A stretch of 64,000 nt of DNA from Oleiagrimonas sp035690885. GTDB lineage: Bacteria > Pseudomonadota > Gammaproteobacteria > Xanthomonadales > Rhodanobacteraceae. This document shows, one piece after another, positions 33,463 through 42,992 of this stretch. The DNA is taken from assembly GCA_035690885.1 (NCBI GenBank), contig DASSKC010000062.1:1-64000 (forward strand). Direction: 5' to 3'. A program made the translations under genes and the position numbers. Position 1 is the stretch's first letter. Each line of letters opens with the position of its first letter. The notes below the pieces were generated by a model. That model did no database searches, was not told where the DNA came from, and saw nothing but the letters and a program-made list of their open reading frames with translations.

Positions 33463-34809
33463 ATGCAAGGCTCGAAGGCCCCGGTACTGGCGCGTCGCCT
33501 GAAGAACCGTCACATCCAGTTGATCGCGCTGGGCGGAGCCATTGGCACGGGGCTGTTCTATGGCGTGGCCGAGTCGATCGCGCTGGCCGGTCCGGCCATC
33601 GTGCTGGCCTACCTGATCGGCGGCGGCATCATTTACCTGATCATGCGCATGCTCGGCGAGATGAGCACGCAGGAGCCGGTCGCCGGCGCATTCAGCGATT
33701 TCGCCTACCGTTACTGGGGTGGGTTTGCCGGTTTTCTGTCGGGCTGGAATTACTGGCTCATGTACGTGCTGGTCAGCATGGCCGAGTTGACGGTGGTGGG
33801 CATGTACGTCGCGCACTGGTTTCCGGATTTTCCCGGCTGGATCGCGGCGCTCCTGGTCTGGGCGTTGGTGACCGGGATCAACCTGACCCACGTGAAGTTC
33901 TTCGGCGAGTTCGAGTTCTGGCTGGCGCTGATCAAGATCGTCGCCGTGATCGGCATGATCGTGCTGGGCGTGGTGTTGATCGCCACGCATGCATCCAGAC
34001 CCACGACGGGAATCTCCAACTTCTGGAGCTACGGCGGCTTTCTGCCCAACGGCATGCATGGCTTGCTGCTGTCGCTGGTGTTGGTGATGTTTTCCTTCGG
34101 TGGCACCGAGCTGATCGGCATCACCGCGGGTGAAACCAGCGACCCGACACGCAGCATTCCCAAGGCCATCAACCAGGTGTTGTGGCGCGTGCTGCTGTTT
34201 TACATCGGCTCGGTCGGCATGCTCGTGATGCTGTATCCGTGGAACGCGATCGGCACCGCCGGCAGCCCGTTCGTGCTGGTGTTCCAGGACCTGGGCATTC
34301 CGGCTGCGCCGGACATCATCAATCTGGTGGTGCTGATCGCGTCGATTTCGGTCTACAACAGCGGCATGTACAGCAACGGTCGCATGCTCTACAGCCTGGC
34401 CGAGCAGGGCAATGCGCCGCGCATGTTCATGCGTCTGGGCCGCCGTCAGGTGCCGTGGATCGGCGTGCTGTTTTCCTCGGCCTGCACCTTCGTGGTGGTG
34501 GTCATCAACTATCTGGTGCCCGATGGCGCGTTCATGCGGGTGATGGCGTTGGCCACGGCGGCGGCGGCCTTGACGTGGATGATGATCGTCCTGGTGCACC
34601 TGAAATTCCGCAAGGCGCACAGGCGCGCCGATCTTCACTTTGCCTCGCCCTGGTACCCCTTGGCCAATTACCTGTGCGTGGCGTTCCTGTTGCTGGTGGT
34701 CGGCATGATGACCCAGCTCGACTCGATGCGACCAGCGGTGTGGGTGCTGCCGATCTGGCTGCTGGTGTTGTATGGCGGATATCGCCTGCGGCAGTGGCGG
34801 GCCGCCTGA
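33463..34809 (+). CDS. Amino-acid permease, APC superfamily (AroP/ProY-like)
   Basis: The product has 448 residues with twelve helices. LARRLKNRHIQLIALGGAIG TGLF is the amino-acid transporter signature, followed by FFGEFEFWLALIKIVAVIGM and FGGTELIGITAGETSDP. Proton-coupled uptake of an amino acid is expected; the branch also contains ProY, GabP and aromatic transporters. The tail has no extra domain. The start is the Met preceding QGSKAPVLARRL. Confidence 0.85.
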   Translation: MQGSKAPVLARRLKNRHIQLIALGGAIGTGLFYGVAESIALAGPAIVLAYLIGGGIIYLIMRMLGEMSTQEPVAGAFSDFAYRYWGGFAGFLSGWNYWLMYVLVSMAELTVVGMYVAHWFPDFPGWIAALLVWALVTGINLTHVKFFGEFEFWLALIKIVAVIGMIVLGVVLIATHASRPTTGISNFWSYGGFLPNGMHGLLLSLVLVMFSFGGTELIGITAGETSDPTRSIPKAINQVLWRVLLFYIGSVGMLVMLYPWNAIGTAGSPFVLVFQDLGIPAAPDIINLVVLIASISVYNSGMYSNGRMLYSLAEQGNAPRMFMRLGRRQVPWIGVLFSSACTFVVVVINYLVPDGAFMRVMALATAAAALTWMMIVLVHLKFRKAHRRADLHFASPWYPLANYLCVAFLLLVVGMMTQLDSMRPAVWVLPIWLLVLYGGYRLRQWRAA

Positions 34810-34864
34810 CGTCGACGATCCGTATCATGATTTTATTGCATCCCGATACAGGCGGGCACGTGCA

Positions 34865-34937
34865 GGTCGCGTTGGCCTCATCAACCCGACACGGCGTGAG
34901 GCGATACGGATGTCGGGTTGATAAAGCCAACCCGACC
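34865..34937. repeat. Long palindromic dispersed repeat, copy 2
   Basis: Arms at 34865-34890 and 34912-34937 correspond to the copy at 26721-26793 with a few substitutions (for example GTCGCGTTGGCCTC in the left arm and GATAAAG in the right). The spacer, 21 bases, is of equal length. The rest of the gap 34810-35133 holds no gene; a GGCCTTCCGCTTGCGGAGGGCC-type stem (around 35057-35080) is also visible. Confidence 0.78.
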
Positions 34938-35133
34938 TACACAACTTTCACGGCGGGTACAGGCGGCGACTTGTAGAGTGCGCGCCTCGTGCCGGGAGTG
35001 AAACCGGCACTCCCGTCGATTTGATCCGTCGTGTCCCGTGCTCGTGCACACCGAAAGGCCTTCCGCTTGCGGAGGGCCGGTCGTCGTGGCTGCACGGGTG
35101 TGCGCGACATGCCACTGACTGCATACTGTGAAC

Positions 35134-36321
35134 ATGGAACACCAGACATCTACCGACGCTTACGCGCCACGCTCGCGCCGTGCCATGGTGGCGCTGGCTG
35201 TCGGCAGCTTCGCCATCGGCACCGGCGAGTTCGTCATCATGGGTCTGTTGCCCAATGTGGCCCATGACATCGGCGTGAGCATCCCGGATGCCGGTGACCT
35301 GATCAGTGCCTATGCACTCGGCGTCGTGATCGGTGCCCCGGTGCTTGCGGTGTTGGCGGCGCGCTGGCCGCGGCGCACGCTGTTGATCGCGCTGGCGGCA
35401 TTTTACGGAGCGGCGAATATCGTCGTGGCATGCATGCCCGGGTACTGGTCGCTGGCGGCGGCGCGGTTTGCGTCGGGGTTCCCGCACGGCACCTATTTCG
35501 GCGTGGCCTCGCTGGTGGCCGCGACACTGGCACCGCCTGGACGGCGCAGCCAGGCGGTTGGCTACGTGATGCTGGGCTTGAGCATCGCGATACTGGCCGG
35601 GGCACCGCTGGCAACCTGGATGGGGCAGCAGTTCGGGTGGCGTTCGGCGTACGTGTTCGTCGGCGTGTGCGCGCTGGTCGCCGCGGCCTCGATACGTGGT
35701 TGCGTGCCGTACTTTCCGCCGATCGCCAACGCCAGTCCGATGCGCGAAATCGGCGCATTGCGGAACCCGCAGGTGTGGCTGACGCTGGGCATCGCGGGGA
35801 TCGGGTTCGGCGGCATGTTCTGTGTGTTCAGCTATATCAAGCCGACGCTGTTGCAGGTCACGCATCTGGACGTGTCCTGGATTCCGTGGGCCATGGCCGT
35901 GTTCGGTCTCGGTTGCGTGACCGGCAATCTCGTTGGCCCGCGTCTGGCCGACCGTGCGTTGATGAAGACCATTGGCGGGATACTGGTATATGCCGCGTTG
36001 TTGCTGGTGATTTTCGGATGGCTGGTGCACTACATGCCGACGGCTCTGCTCGGTCTGTTCCTGCTCGGCGGTGTCGGCGCGCTGGGGCCGGCGTTGCAGG
36101 TTCGCCTGATGGACGTGGCCGGCGACGCGCAGACATTGGCCGCCGCGCTCAACCATTCGGCGTTCAACTTTGCCAATGCCCTGGGCGCCTGGCTGGGTGG
36201 CGTGGTCATCATCATGGGGCTGGGTTGGACGTCGCTCGGGTGGGTCGGTGCATTGCTGTCCGTCGGCGGCTTGTTGATGCTGGTCGCCTCGCTTGCACAC
36301 CAGCGCAGGGCGGCCGCATAG
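35134..36321 (+). CDS. MFS transporter, DHA1 family (AraJ/YdhP-like)
   Basis: The product has 395 residues with twelve helices. VALAVGSFAIGTGEFVIMGL is the characteristic first helix of the AraJ/YdhP/PbuE group of efflux proteins, followed by RWPRRTLLIALAAFYG and an AARFASGFPHGTYFGVASLV helix. The second half lacks clear motifs beyond RLADRALMKT. Exported substrate is unknown (arabinose-like sugars, nucleosides or drugs in relatives). ATG 35134 is used in place of GTG 35128. Confidence 0.82.
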   Translation: MEHQTSTDAYAPRSRRAMVALAVGSFAIGTGEFVIMGLLPNVAHDIGVSIPDAGDLISAYALGVVIGAPVLAVLAARWPRRTLLIALAAFYGAANIVVACMPGYWSLAAARFASGFPHGTYFGVASLVAATLAPPGRRSQAVGYVMLGLSIAILAGAPLATWMGQQFGWRSAYVFVGVCALVAAASIRGCVPYFPPIANASPMREIGALRNPQVWLTLGIAGIGFGGMFCVFSYIKPTLLQVTHLDVSWIPWAMAVFGLGCVTGNLVGPRLADRALMKTIGGILVYAALLLVIFGWLVHYMPTALLGLFLLGGVGALGPALQVRLMDVAGDAQTLAAALNHSAFNFANALGAWLGGVVIIMGLGWTSLGWVGALLSVGGLLMLVASLAHQRRAAA

Positions 36322-36356
36322 CCTGTTCGGATCGGGCCGTTGCGAGGAAGCCGTGA

Positions 36357-38054
36357 TTATCTGAAATCGGTATCGAAGTATTCGCCGTCGAGCCGTTCGT
36401 CCGGGGTGCGTTGCATTTCGGCGCGGCGCAGCTCGACGCGGCGGATCTTGCCGGACATGGTCTTGGGCAGGTCGTGGAACTCCAGCCGCCGGATGCGCTT
36501 GTACGGCGCCAGTCGCTCGCGGATGAACATGAGTATCTCGCCGGCCAGTTCGGTGCTCGCCTCGCGCCCGACGACCAGGGTGACGAACGCCTTGGGGACC
36601 GACATGCGCACCGGGTCCGGGCTGGGGATGACGGCGGCTTCGGCCACTGCCGGATGCTCGATCAGCGCGCTTTCCAGTTCGAATGGGCTGATGCGGTAGT
36701 CCGACGACTTGAACACGTCGTCGGCACGACCGACGTAGGTGATGTAGCCGTCGGCATCGCGTGAACCGACGTCGCCGGTTCGGTAGTAGCCGTCGGAGCC
36801 GATGTGACGCGTGTGCTCGGGATCGTCCGCGTATCCCAGCATCAGGCCCAGCGGGCGCGGGTCCGGAGCCAGCGAGATCTCGCCTTCGTCGGCCCGGTTG
36901 CCGTCAATGTCCAGCAGTTCGATGCGATAGCCGGGCGCCGGCCGCCCCATCGAACCCGGAACCAGCTTCTGACCGGGGCCGTTGCAGGCGATGGCCGTGG
37001 TTTCGGTCTGGCCGTAGCCGTCGCGGATGCTCAGCCCCCAGGCCTTTTCCACTTGCGAGATCACCTCGCTGTTGAGCGGCTCGCCGGCGCTGGCCAGCTC
37101 ACGCAGCTTGACCTTGCGCGCCGCCAGATCCTGCTGGATGAGCATGCGCCAGACGGTCGGCGGCGCGCACATCGTGGTGACCTCGTGATCGACCATCGTG
37201 TCGAGCAGGCCGGCGGCGTCAAAACGCGGGCTGTTGTAGATGAACACGGTGGCGGCGGCATTCCAGGGCGCGAACAGGCAGCTCCAGGCATGCTTGGCCC
37301 AACCCGGCGAGCTGACGTTGAGGTGGATGTCGCCGGGCTGGATGCCGACCCAGTACATCGTCGACAAATGCCCGACCGGGTAGCTCTGGTGCGAATGCAT
37401 GACCAGCTTCGGTTTGGAGGTGGTGCCCGAGGTGAAGTACAGCAGCATCGGGTCGTCCGCGTGCGTCGGCGCGTCCGGACTGAAGCTGTCGGGCGCGTTG
37501 GCCGATTCGTTGAAGTCGTGCCAGCCGGCGACAGCGTCACCCACCGCGATGCGTGTGAAGCTGCGGTCGATATCGTCGAATGCACCGGTCTGGTTGGCAT
37601 CCACGATGGCATGACTGACTTGGCCGCGTTGCATGCGGTCGGCCAGATCGTTGCCGTGCGCCAGCATGGTGGTCGGCACTACCACGGCACCCAGTTTCAT
37701 CACCGCCAGGGTGGCTTCCCACAGCGGCACCACGTTGCCCAGCATCAGCAATACGCGCTCGCCGCGCCTGACGCCCAGCGAGCGCAGGTGATTGGCAACC
37801 TGATTGGAACGTGCCGACAGCTCGCCGAAAGTGCGACGCTGCTCGCTGCCGTCGGCATCGACCAGCCACAACGCCGTGCGCGTGGCGGTATCACCTTGTG
37901 CCAGGCTGTCGAAGTAGTCCAGCGCCCAGTTGAACCGGTCCAGTTGCGGCCAGCGAAAGTCGCGGCAGGCGCGGGCCTGGTCGGTGCGGTGTTCGAGGAG
38001 AAAGTCGCGTGCGGCAATGAATCGCTGCAAGGATGTGCTGGATTCGGGCATCAT
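36357..38054 (-). CDS. Acyl-CoA synthetase of the AMP-binding family
   Basis: The product has 565 residues. ANL-superfamily motifs are present: LLYFTSGTTSKPKLVMHSH (P-loop-like phosphate motif), GYGQTETTAIACN, YRTGDVGSRDADGYITYVGR with the hinge Asp, and the catalytic Lys in LPKTMSGKIRRVEL. The tryptophan/asparagine-rich middle and length fit medium-chain or acetyl-CoA-synthetase-like ligases rather than long-chain ones. Substrate is open. It starts MMPESSTS and is divergent from the small membrane protein gene. Confidence 0.85.
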   Translation of the reverse strand: MMPESSTSLQRFIAARDFLLEHRTDQARACRDFRWPQLDRFNWALDYFDSLAQGDTATRTALWLVDADGSEQRRTFGELSARSNQVANHLRSLGVRRGERVLLMLGNVVPLWEATLAVMKLGAVVVPTTMLAHGNDLADRMQRGQVSHAIVDANQTGAFDDIDRSFTRIAVGDAVAGWHDFNESANAPDSFSPDAPTHADDPMLLYFTSGTTSKPKLVMHSHQSYPVGHLSTMYWVGIQPGDIHLNVSSPGWAKHAWSCLFAPWNAAATVFIYNSPRFDAAGLLDTMVDHEVTTMCAPPTVWRMLIQQDLAARKVKLRELASAGEPLNSEVISQVEKAWGLSIRDGYGQTETTAIACNGPGQKLVPGSMGRPAPGYRIELLDIDGNRADEGEISLAPDPRPLGLMLGYADDPEHTRHIGSDGYYRTGDVGSRDADGYITYVGRADDVFKSSDYRISPFELESALIEHPAVAEAAVIPSPDPVRMSVPKAFVTLVVGREASTELAGEILMFIRERLAPYKRIRRLEFHDLPKTMSGKIRRVELRRAEMQRTPDERLDGEYFDTDFR

Positions 38055-38164
38055 TTTCTCTGCTGATGAATACCGTTTCATTAGAGCACTCGGAACGTGG
38101 TCCGACAATCGACCGGGTGCGGGCCATCGTGGCATGGTTTTTTGCGTTCAACTGGAGAGGCGTC

Positions 38165-38668
38165 GTGGCAATAGATTCCAGCGGCAAGAAGAATGCGGCA
38201 TCGGCGGCACGTTTGACCACGTGCCTGCCGTTTGTCGTACTCGGCATTGTCGCGATTGTCAGCGGTGGCGTGATCGCGGCGGCCATCGCGCATCAGCCAT
38301 CCCGGTCACTGGTATGGATGGTTGCCTACTTGGTGCTGGTCGTGGGTGTCGTGCAGATCGTCTTCGGAGCGGGCCAGGCATGGCTTGCCGCGCGTGTTCC
38401 GACACGGAGCACGACGTGGGGTCAGTGGCTGGTGTTCAACGTCGCCAATGCCTGCGTGATTGTCGGGACACTGTGCAACAGCACGGACCTGGTGGCTCTC
38501 GGCACGGTGGCGTTCGTGCTCGCGCTGGCGTGGTTCTTGTGGGGCGTGCATCGCTGTCGTCATGGCGGATGGGGCATCGCGTACCGCGTGCTGCTGGCAC
38601 TGATGCTGGTCAGTGCCAATGTCGGCCTGGTGCTGTCGGTGGTTTCCCATGCGGGCTATGCGGGCTGA
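38165..38668 (+). CDS. Membrane protein of unknown function
   Basis: The product has 167 residues with about five hydrophobic helices (CLPFVVLGIVAIVSGGVIAA; LVWMVAYLVLVVGVVQIVFG; WLVFNVANACVIVGTL; ALGTVAFVLALAWFLW; VLLALMLVSANVGLVLSVV) and a charged N-terminus. I recognise no family. GTG at 38165 was chosen because GGAGAGG lies directly upstream; the frame is open for another 44 codons that overlap the divergent ligase gene. The gene is isolated, so no context clue exists. Confidence 0.6.
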   Translation: MAIDSSGKKNAASAARLTTCLPFVVLGIVAIVSGGVIAAAIAHQPSRSLVWMVAYLVLVVGVVQIVFGAGQAWLAARVPTRSTTWGQWLVFNVANACVIVGTLCNSTDLVALGTVAFVLALAWFLWGVHRCRHGGWGIAYRVLLALMLVSANVGLVLSVVSHAGYAG

Positions 38669-38777
38669 GCGAGCGCCATGATCGGCAAGGGCATGAACAA
38701 ACAGCGATGGATCATGTTTCAACGACGGGGCAGTGCGATAGCATGATTGCGTGTCAGTTCAGTGTTCGTTGACGTCC

Positions 38778-39503
38778 ATGCGCTCAGAGGCCCTTGCCAA
38801 TCCGTTCAATGCCTTTCCCCGTCCGGCATCGCATGCCGCGGGAACGTCTTCGCGGATGCGCGGAGCGTGGCTGGGTGCCGGCGCAACTTGTCTGGTCGCG
38901 CGCGCGGGCGACGACGCCATCGCGATGCCTGCGGGGCTGGACACCACGGCCGTCAATCGTGCCCGGCATGATATTGCCGGTCTGGACAGCGTGTGGCTGT
39001 TCGGCTACGGCTCGCTGATCTACAAGGTGGATTTCCCTTATATCGAGCGTCGGCCGGCCGCCATTCACGGCTGGTCACGGCGCTTGTGGCAGGGCTCGCA
39101 CGATCACCGCGGCACGCCCGAACATCCCGGGCGCGTGGCGACGCTGATTGCCGATCGCGACGCGACCTGCGTGGGCATGGCCTACCGCGTCGCGCCGTCC
39201 ACCTTCGAACAGCTTGATCACCGCGAAAAAAATGGCTATCTGCGTTTTGCCACGGAAATGGATTTTGCGGACGGCGCTCGCGCCGAAGGTCTGGTCTATG
39301 TCGCGGCCGAAGACAATGAGGCATGGTCGGGACCGGCCAGCGAGCGCGACATCGCGCGTCAGGTGGCCGCGTCAACCGGTCCCAGTGGGCCGAACCGCGA
39401 TTATGTCCTGTTGCTGGCCGATGCATTGCGTGATCTGGACACCGAAGACGAGCACATTTTTGCCATCGAGTCCCACCTGCGCGCACTGATCGCGGCGAAC
39501 TGA
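38778..39503 (+). CDS. chaC: ChaC-like glutathione-specific gamma-glutamylcyclotransferase
   Basis: The product has 241 residues. After a 60-residue N-terminal extension, VWLFGYGSLIYKVDFPYIER is the ChaC substrate loop (Y-G-S-L), followed by FSRRLWQGS-type WSRRLWQGSHDHRGTPEHPG and a Glu-containing FEQLDHREKNGYLR where the catalytic Glu is expected. ChaC enzymes split glutathione to 5-oxoproline and Cys-Gly. With the GGCT at 26175 and the GST at 24390, the window has three glutathione-related genes, though not in one operon. The N-terminal start is uncertain. Confidence 0.8.
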   Translation: MRSEALANPFNAFPRPASHAAGTSSRMRGAWLGAGATCLVARAGDDAIAMPAGLDTTAVNRARHDIAGLDSVWLFGYGSLIYKVDFPYIERRPAAIHGWSRRLWQGSHDHRGTPEHPGRVATLIADRDATCVGMAYRVAPSTFEQLDHREKNGYLRFATEMDFADGARAEGLVYVAAEDNEAWSGPASERDIARQVAASTGPSGPNRDYVLLLADALRDLDTEDEHIFAIESHLRALIAAN

Positions 39504-39602
39504 CGTCCTTCAGCGGGCGGCGGGTATCGGGTTGCATCGACGTGATATGTTGCCTTTTACACGTTTGGCGGGGCCAGGGGGTTTCGCGGACCATGCAAGG
39601 AC

Positions 39603-40886
39603 ATGTCGATGGCGTTTCGCTGGTTGCCTGATTCCGAGCAGTATGTGCACCCGCGCTTGTCATGGTTGCTGCAATACGCATTTGATGTGGTGTTGCATCG
39701 CATGTTCCGCGTCGATCACGACCTGCCCGCGGATTTCAAGTTGCGACCGGGCACGATGATCATCTCCAACCACTTGCGTGACTCGGATGCGCCGCTGCTG
39801 GGTGCGCAGCTGTTTGCGCGCGATGGCGTGTATTTTCGCGGAGCGTTGCCGTACTTCGCCATGCGCGAGGACCTGTTCCAGCACGGCGCCCTGGCCAACC
39901 TGCTCTACGCTTGCCCGCGGCCGTGGATCCACCTGTTGCGCCTGGTGTCGTTGAACTGGCTGTTCGGCAGCGTGCGTACGTTGCCGATGCGTCGGCTGCG
40001 GGAGTTTACCTGGCACGACACGTTGCGCGAGCTCGAACGCGTCGGTCTTGGATCGAGTCACCCCGAGGCGGTCTTCAATGCCCGAGGCCTGCGCGAGTTG
40101 CGCCGGCAGCTGCACGAGTTGCCGCAGCGCGTGGATGCGATCAACCCCTGGCGGCTGGGCGTGTTGCGCGTGGGCAAGTGGGGGCTGCGGCGGCTGACGC
40201 GGCAGGCGCGCGAAAAGCTGGCGCCGGATTTTCGCGCCACCGTTGCAGACCAACTGGACGATCTGGCACGGCGACTGGATGCCGGCCATTGCCTGTATTT
40301 TTCTCCCGAGGGTCATGTGTCGCTTGATGGCCGCTTCGGCCGCATTCGTGCCGGGACGTGGCGGTTGGGCCGGATGACCGCACGGCCCTTGAACATGTTG
40401 CCGTTGACGCTGAGCTACGACCCGCTCGGGCCGGGGCGTACGCGGGCCATCGTGCGCATGGGCGACATGCTCGAGGATCTGGATCCGGGTGATCCGCGAA
40501 CGCTCTCGCGGACGGTGCGGCAGACACTGGTCGCCCGTCGCGTGGTCACGCCCAGCCACCTGCTGGCGCAGTTTCTTTGTGTGCGTGAAACGCCGTTCAG
40601 TACGCGCGACCTCGTCGATTGGCTGGAGCAGGCCAAGCGTGCAACGGCGCAAACCGAACGCGAACTCGACCCGTTGTTTGGACGCATGCACACCGACGCG
40701 CTGGTTGACGAGCGCCTGCGCTGGTTGCGCCGCAAGCATCTGGTCAGGCTCGAGGGCGGGCGCTGGCACAATGATTGGGACCGCGAAGCGCCACCGGGCT
40801 GGCTGCAGGTGCACGGCATCGTGCGCTACCTTGCCAATGCGCTCAAGGACGTGGAGCCGGAGTTGGCGAGAGCGTTGTCATCATGA
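39603..40886 (+). CDS. PlsC-like lipid acyltransferase, large form
   Basis: The product has 427 residues. Motif I is ISNHLRDSDAPLLG (NH-x4-D) and motif III is LYFSPEGHVSLDGRFGRIRA (P-E-G); a FRGALPYF segment between them fits motif II. These place it in the glycerolipid acyltransferase fold, but it is much longer than PlsC, with extra helical inserts and a C-terminal 100-residue part of unknown role (winged-helix-like). Its stop overlaps the UPF0104 gene by ATGA. Being next to the isoprenoid/hopanoid genes it may acylate a lipid of that pathway or a membrane phospholipid; this is inference. Confidence 0.7.
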   Translation: MSMAFRWLPDSEQYVHPRLSWLLQYAFDVVLHRMFRVDHDLPADFKLRPGTMIISNHLRDSDAPLLGAQLFARDGVYFRGALPYFAMREDLFQHGALANLLYACPRPWIHLLRLVSLNWLFGSVRTLPMRRLREFTWHDTLRELERVGLGSSHPEAVFNARGLRELRRQLHELPQRVDAINPWRLGVLRVGKWGLRRLTRQAREKLAPDFRATVADQLDDLARRLDAGHCLYFSPEGHVSLDGRFGRIRAGTWRLGRMTARPLNMLPLTLSYDPLGPGRTRAIVRMGDMLEDLDPGDPRTLSRTVRQTLVARRVVTPSHLLAQFLCVRETPFSTRDLVDWLEQAKRATAQTERELDPLFGRMHTDALVDERLRWLRRKHLVRLEGGRWHNDWDREAPPGWLQVHGIVRYLANALKDVEPELARALSS

Positions 40887-41854
40887 GTCTCGCATCGACA
40901 TGGCGCGCGTTGTCCCGTCCGCGCGTCGTACTGCCCTTGCTGCTGGCGGCGGCATTGTTCCTGGTGGCCGTGAGCCTGGGTGACCTCGGCCAGGTGGTCA
41001 GTCGCGTCAAGGTGGTACCCACCTCGACCATGCTGCTGGCGCTGGGCTGCGCGGCGGTGTATCTGCTTTTCAAGGGTTTGCAGTTGCACTTGTTGCTCAA
41101 CGACCTGGACGCGCATCCGGGCTGGCGCCGCTTTGCGCTGGCGTTTGCCGTGGGCGAGCTGGCGTTGACGTTTCCACTGGGCGTGTTTGCGCAAAATTGG
41201 GTGCTGGCCGGCAAGAAGGACATGCACTTCGGCCGCAGTTCGGCGGCAACCATCGTGATGCTGTTGATGGAGGTGGTGGTCGCGTTGTTGTGGCTGGCGA
41301 TCGTCGGCATTCCCGGCTGGCCACCGGTGCAAGCGACGGCGGCGGCCATTCTCGCGTTGATGGCGGTGCTGGCTTTTGCCTTGTTGCGTTACAACCTGCT
41401 TGGACGTATGGCCGACCGGATCAGTCATCGCCACGTGCATCGGTTGTTGTCCGAGGGTGTCGGTCTGCTGGACGGCTTGAGGCGGCTGGGCAAGTGGCGC
41501 GTGTTCGGCATCAATCTGCTGATCACGCCGGTCTATCTGGCGGCGCTGACCGCGGCGTTCTGGGTCATGGGGCACGGCATGGGTCTGCCTCGACTCGGCT
41601 ACGCGGAAGCGACCACGATTTATGCCTTTGCACTGGCCTCGGTGCTGGTCAGTGGCGGTGTGTTCGGGCAAATCGGACTGGTCGAGGTCATCGGCATGAG
41701 CACGGCGCATGCCTGGGGCATGAGCTACACCGAGGGGCTGGCGTTGATGCTGGGTTTCCGTTTGGCGTGGACCGGCGCGATGTGGCTTCTGAACGGTACC
41801 GTGGTGGTGGCGTTGTGGCGTTCGGTGCGGCTCGATCCGGGGCACACCGAGTGA
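40883..41854 (+). CDS. UPF0104 / lysylphosphatidylglycerol-synthase-like membrane protein (HpnL-like)
   Basis: The product has 323 residues with eight or nine membrane helices (VLPLLLAAALFLVAVSLGDL; STMLLALGCAAVYLLFKGLQ and others). The helix pair ELALTFPLGVFAQNWVLAGK and SGGVFGQIGLVEVIGM are typical of the lysylphosphatidylglycerol synthase transmembrane domain without the synthase domain. HpnL, a conserved component of hopanoid clusters, belongs to this superfamily, so HpnL is a reasonable but unproven identity. Such proteins may move lipids across the inner membrane. Translationally coupled to the acyltransferase. Confidence 0.7.
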   Translation: MSLASTWRALSRPRVVLPLLLAAALFLVAVSLGDLGQVVSRVKVVPTSTMLLALGCAAVYLLFKGLQLHLLLNDLDAHPGWRRFALAFAVGELALTFPLGVFAQNWVLAGKKDMHFGRSSAATIVMLLMEVVVALLWLAIVGIPGWPPVQATAAAILALMAVLAFALLRYNLLGRMADRISHRHVHRLLSEGVGLLDGLRRLGKWRVFGINLLITPVYLAALTAAFWVMGHGMGLPRLGYAEATTIYAFALASVLVSGGVFGQIGLVEVIGMSTAHAWGMSYTEGLALMLGFRLAWTGAMWLLNGTVVVALWRSVRLDPGHTE

Positions 41855-41855
41855 T

Positions 41856-42938
41856 TCAGCCCTCGATCGCGGCCATGAAACGTGTCACGGACTGATCGCA
41901 GCTCATGTGCGGCACGCCCGGGCGCGCCAGTGCGCGCGGGATGTCGGTCGACAGATTCAGGTCTTTTTGCGTGGTCGACCAGACGTGGCCTTTGTCGTGA
42001 TGGAACCGGGCCAGGTATTCCTGTTCGCTTTGCCCCGGCGTGGGCACGAACAAGGCCTGCTTGCCCAGCCCGGCCAGTTCCATGAGCGTGGTGTAACCGG
42101 AGCGGGTCATGACCAATCGCGCGCGCGCCAGCATTTCGCTTTGCGCCTGGCGATCAAGGTAGCCGTAAACGGTGGCGTTGCCGATGTGGCGGCAATCATC
42201 CGCCCGTGAGGGTTGGCCCAGCGCGACCACGATGCGGCCTTCCAGATGGGGCAACGCCTCGAGCACTTTTTGTGCCATCAGCGTGCGTTGCGGCTCGATG
42301 CCGGAAATCGAGAAAAAACAGTCGATGTCCGGCTCGGCGCTGGTCGGCGTGATGCTCGACAACGGTCCGATGTAGGCAAGTCGGTCGTCACCCCAGTCCA
42401 GGGCAGGGTCGTGGCCAAGGTCGCCGGACAGGCCGCGGTCGGTCTCCACATCGGGAATCAGGATGCGTTTGAAGTGACGGGTCAGGTTGCGTTGGCCGAA
42501 TTCGACCAGGCGCTCGAGATGGCGCGGACGACCGGGAATGATCTGTCGCAACGAGTGCAGCATGCAGTAGCTGGGAATGTCGTGCGACCACATGCCGAAG
42601 CGGCTGTCGGACACGATGCGATCATAACGATCACGTGCGACGAGCTTCTCGACAAACCGATGCTCCTGCTTGAAACGGGTCATCACCACCGGCGTGGCCA
42701 GGCTCATGCGCACGTAGAACATCGCCGGCCAGCGGCTGAATGGTTTGGGGATGTCGTGGAAGCTGATGAAACGGCAGCTGGTTCCGAGCTCGGCCCGCAA
42801 CAGCTGCAAGCCGTTGCCCTCGGCGCTGACGACGGTGACCTCGTCACCCGCGTCGAGCAGGGCGCGGATCAGCACCAGAGAGCGTGTCGCGTGTCCCAAT
42901 CCCCAGTCGTGTACGGCAAACAGCGTGCGGCGGGACAT
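41856..42938 (-). CDS. GT-B fold glycosyltransferase (MurG/MJ1255-like)
   Basis: The product has 360 residues. The N-terminal Rossmann half begins LFAVHDWGLGHATRSLVLIR with a Gly-rich loop and His typical of UDP-sugar transferases, and the C-terminal half has TRSGYTTLMELAGLGKQALF VPTPGQSEQ, the nucleotide-sugar pocket of the MurG/UGT-type fold. No membrane helix. It lies 54 bp after ispA on the same strand and hence likely in its operon, beside hopanoid genes. It is not homologous to the known hopanoid glycosyltransferases HpnB or HpnI (GT2), so it could glycosylate a new lipid or be unrelated. Confidence 0.75.
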   Translation of the reverse strand: MSRRTLFAVHDWGLGHATRSLVLIRALLDAGDEVTVVSAEGNGLQLLRAELGTSCRFISFHDIPKPFSRWPAMFYVRMSLATPVVMTRFKQEHRFVEKLVARDRYDRIVSDSRFGMWSHDIPSYCMLHSLRQIIPGRPRHLERLVEFGQRNLTRHFKRILIPDVETDRGLSGDLGHDPALDWGDDRLAYIGPLSSITPTSAEPDIDCFFSISGIEPQRTLMAQKVLEALPHLEGRIVVALGQPSRADDCRHIGNATVYGYLDRQAQSEMLARARLVMTRSGYTTLMELAGLGKQALFVPTPGQSEQEYLARFHHDKGHVWSTTQKDLNLSTDIPRALARPGVPHMSCDQSVTRFMAAIEG

Positions 42939-42992
42939 GCGGATTCCTTTGATTGCGGGCGGACGATGCGGCGTGATTCCGGCGACACGTGC

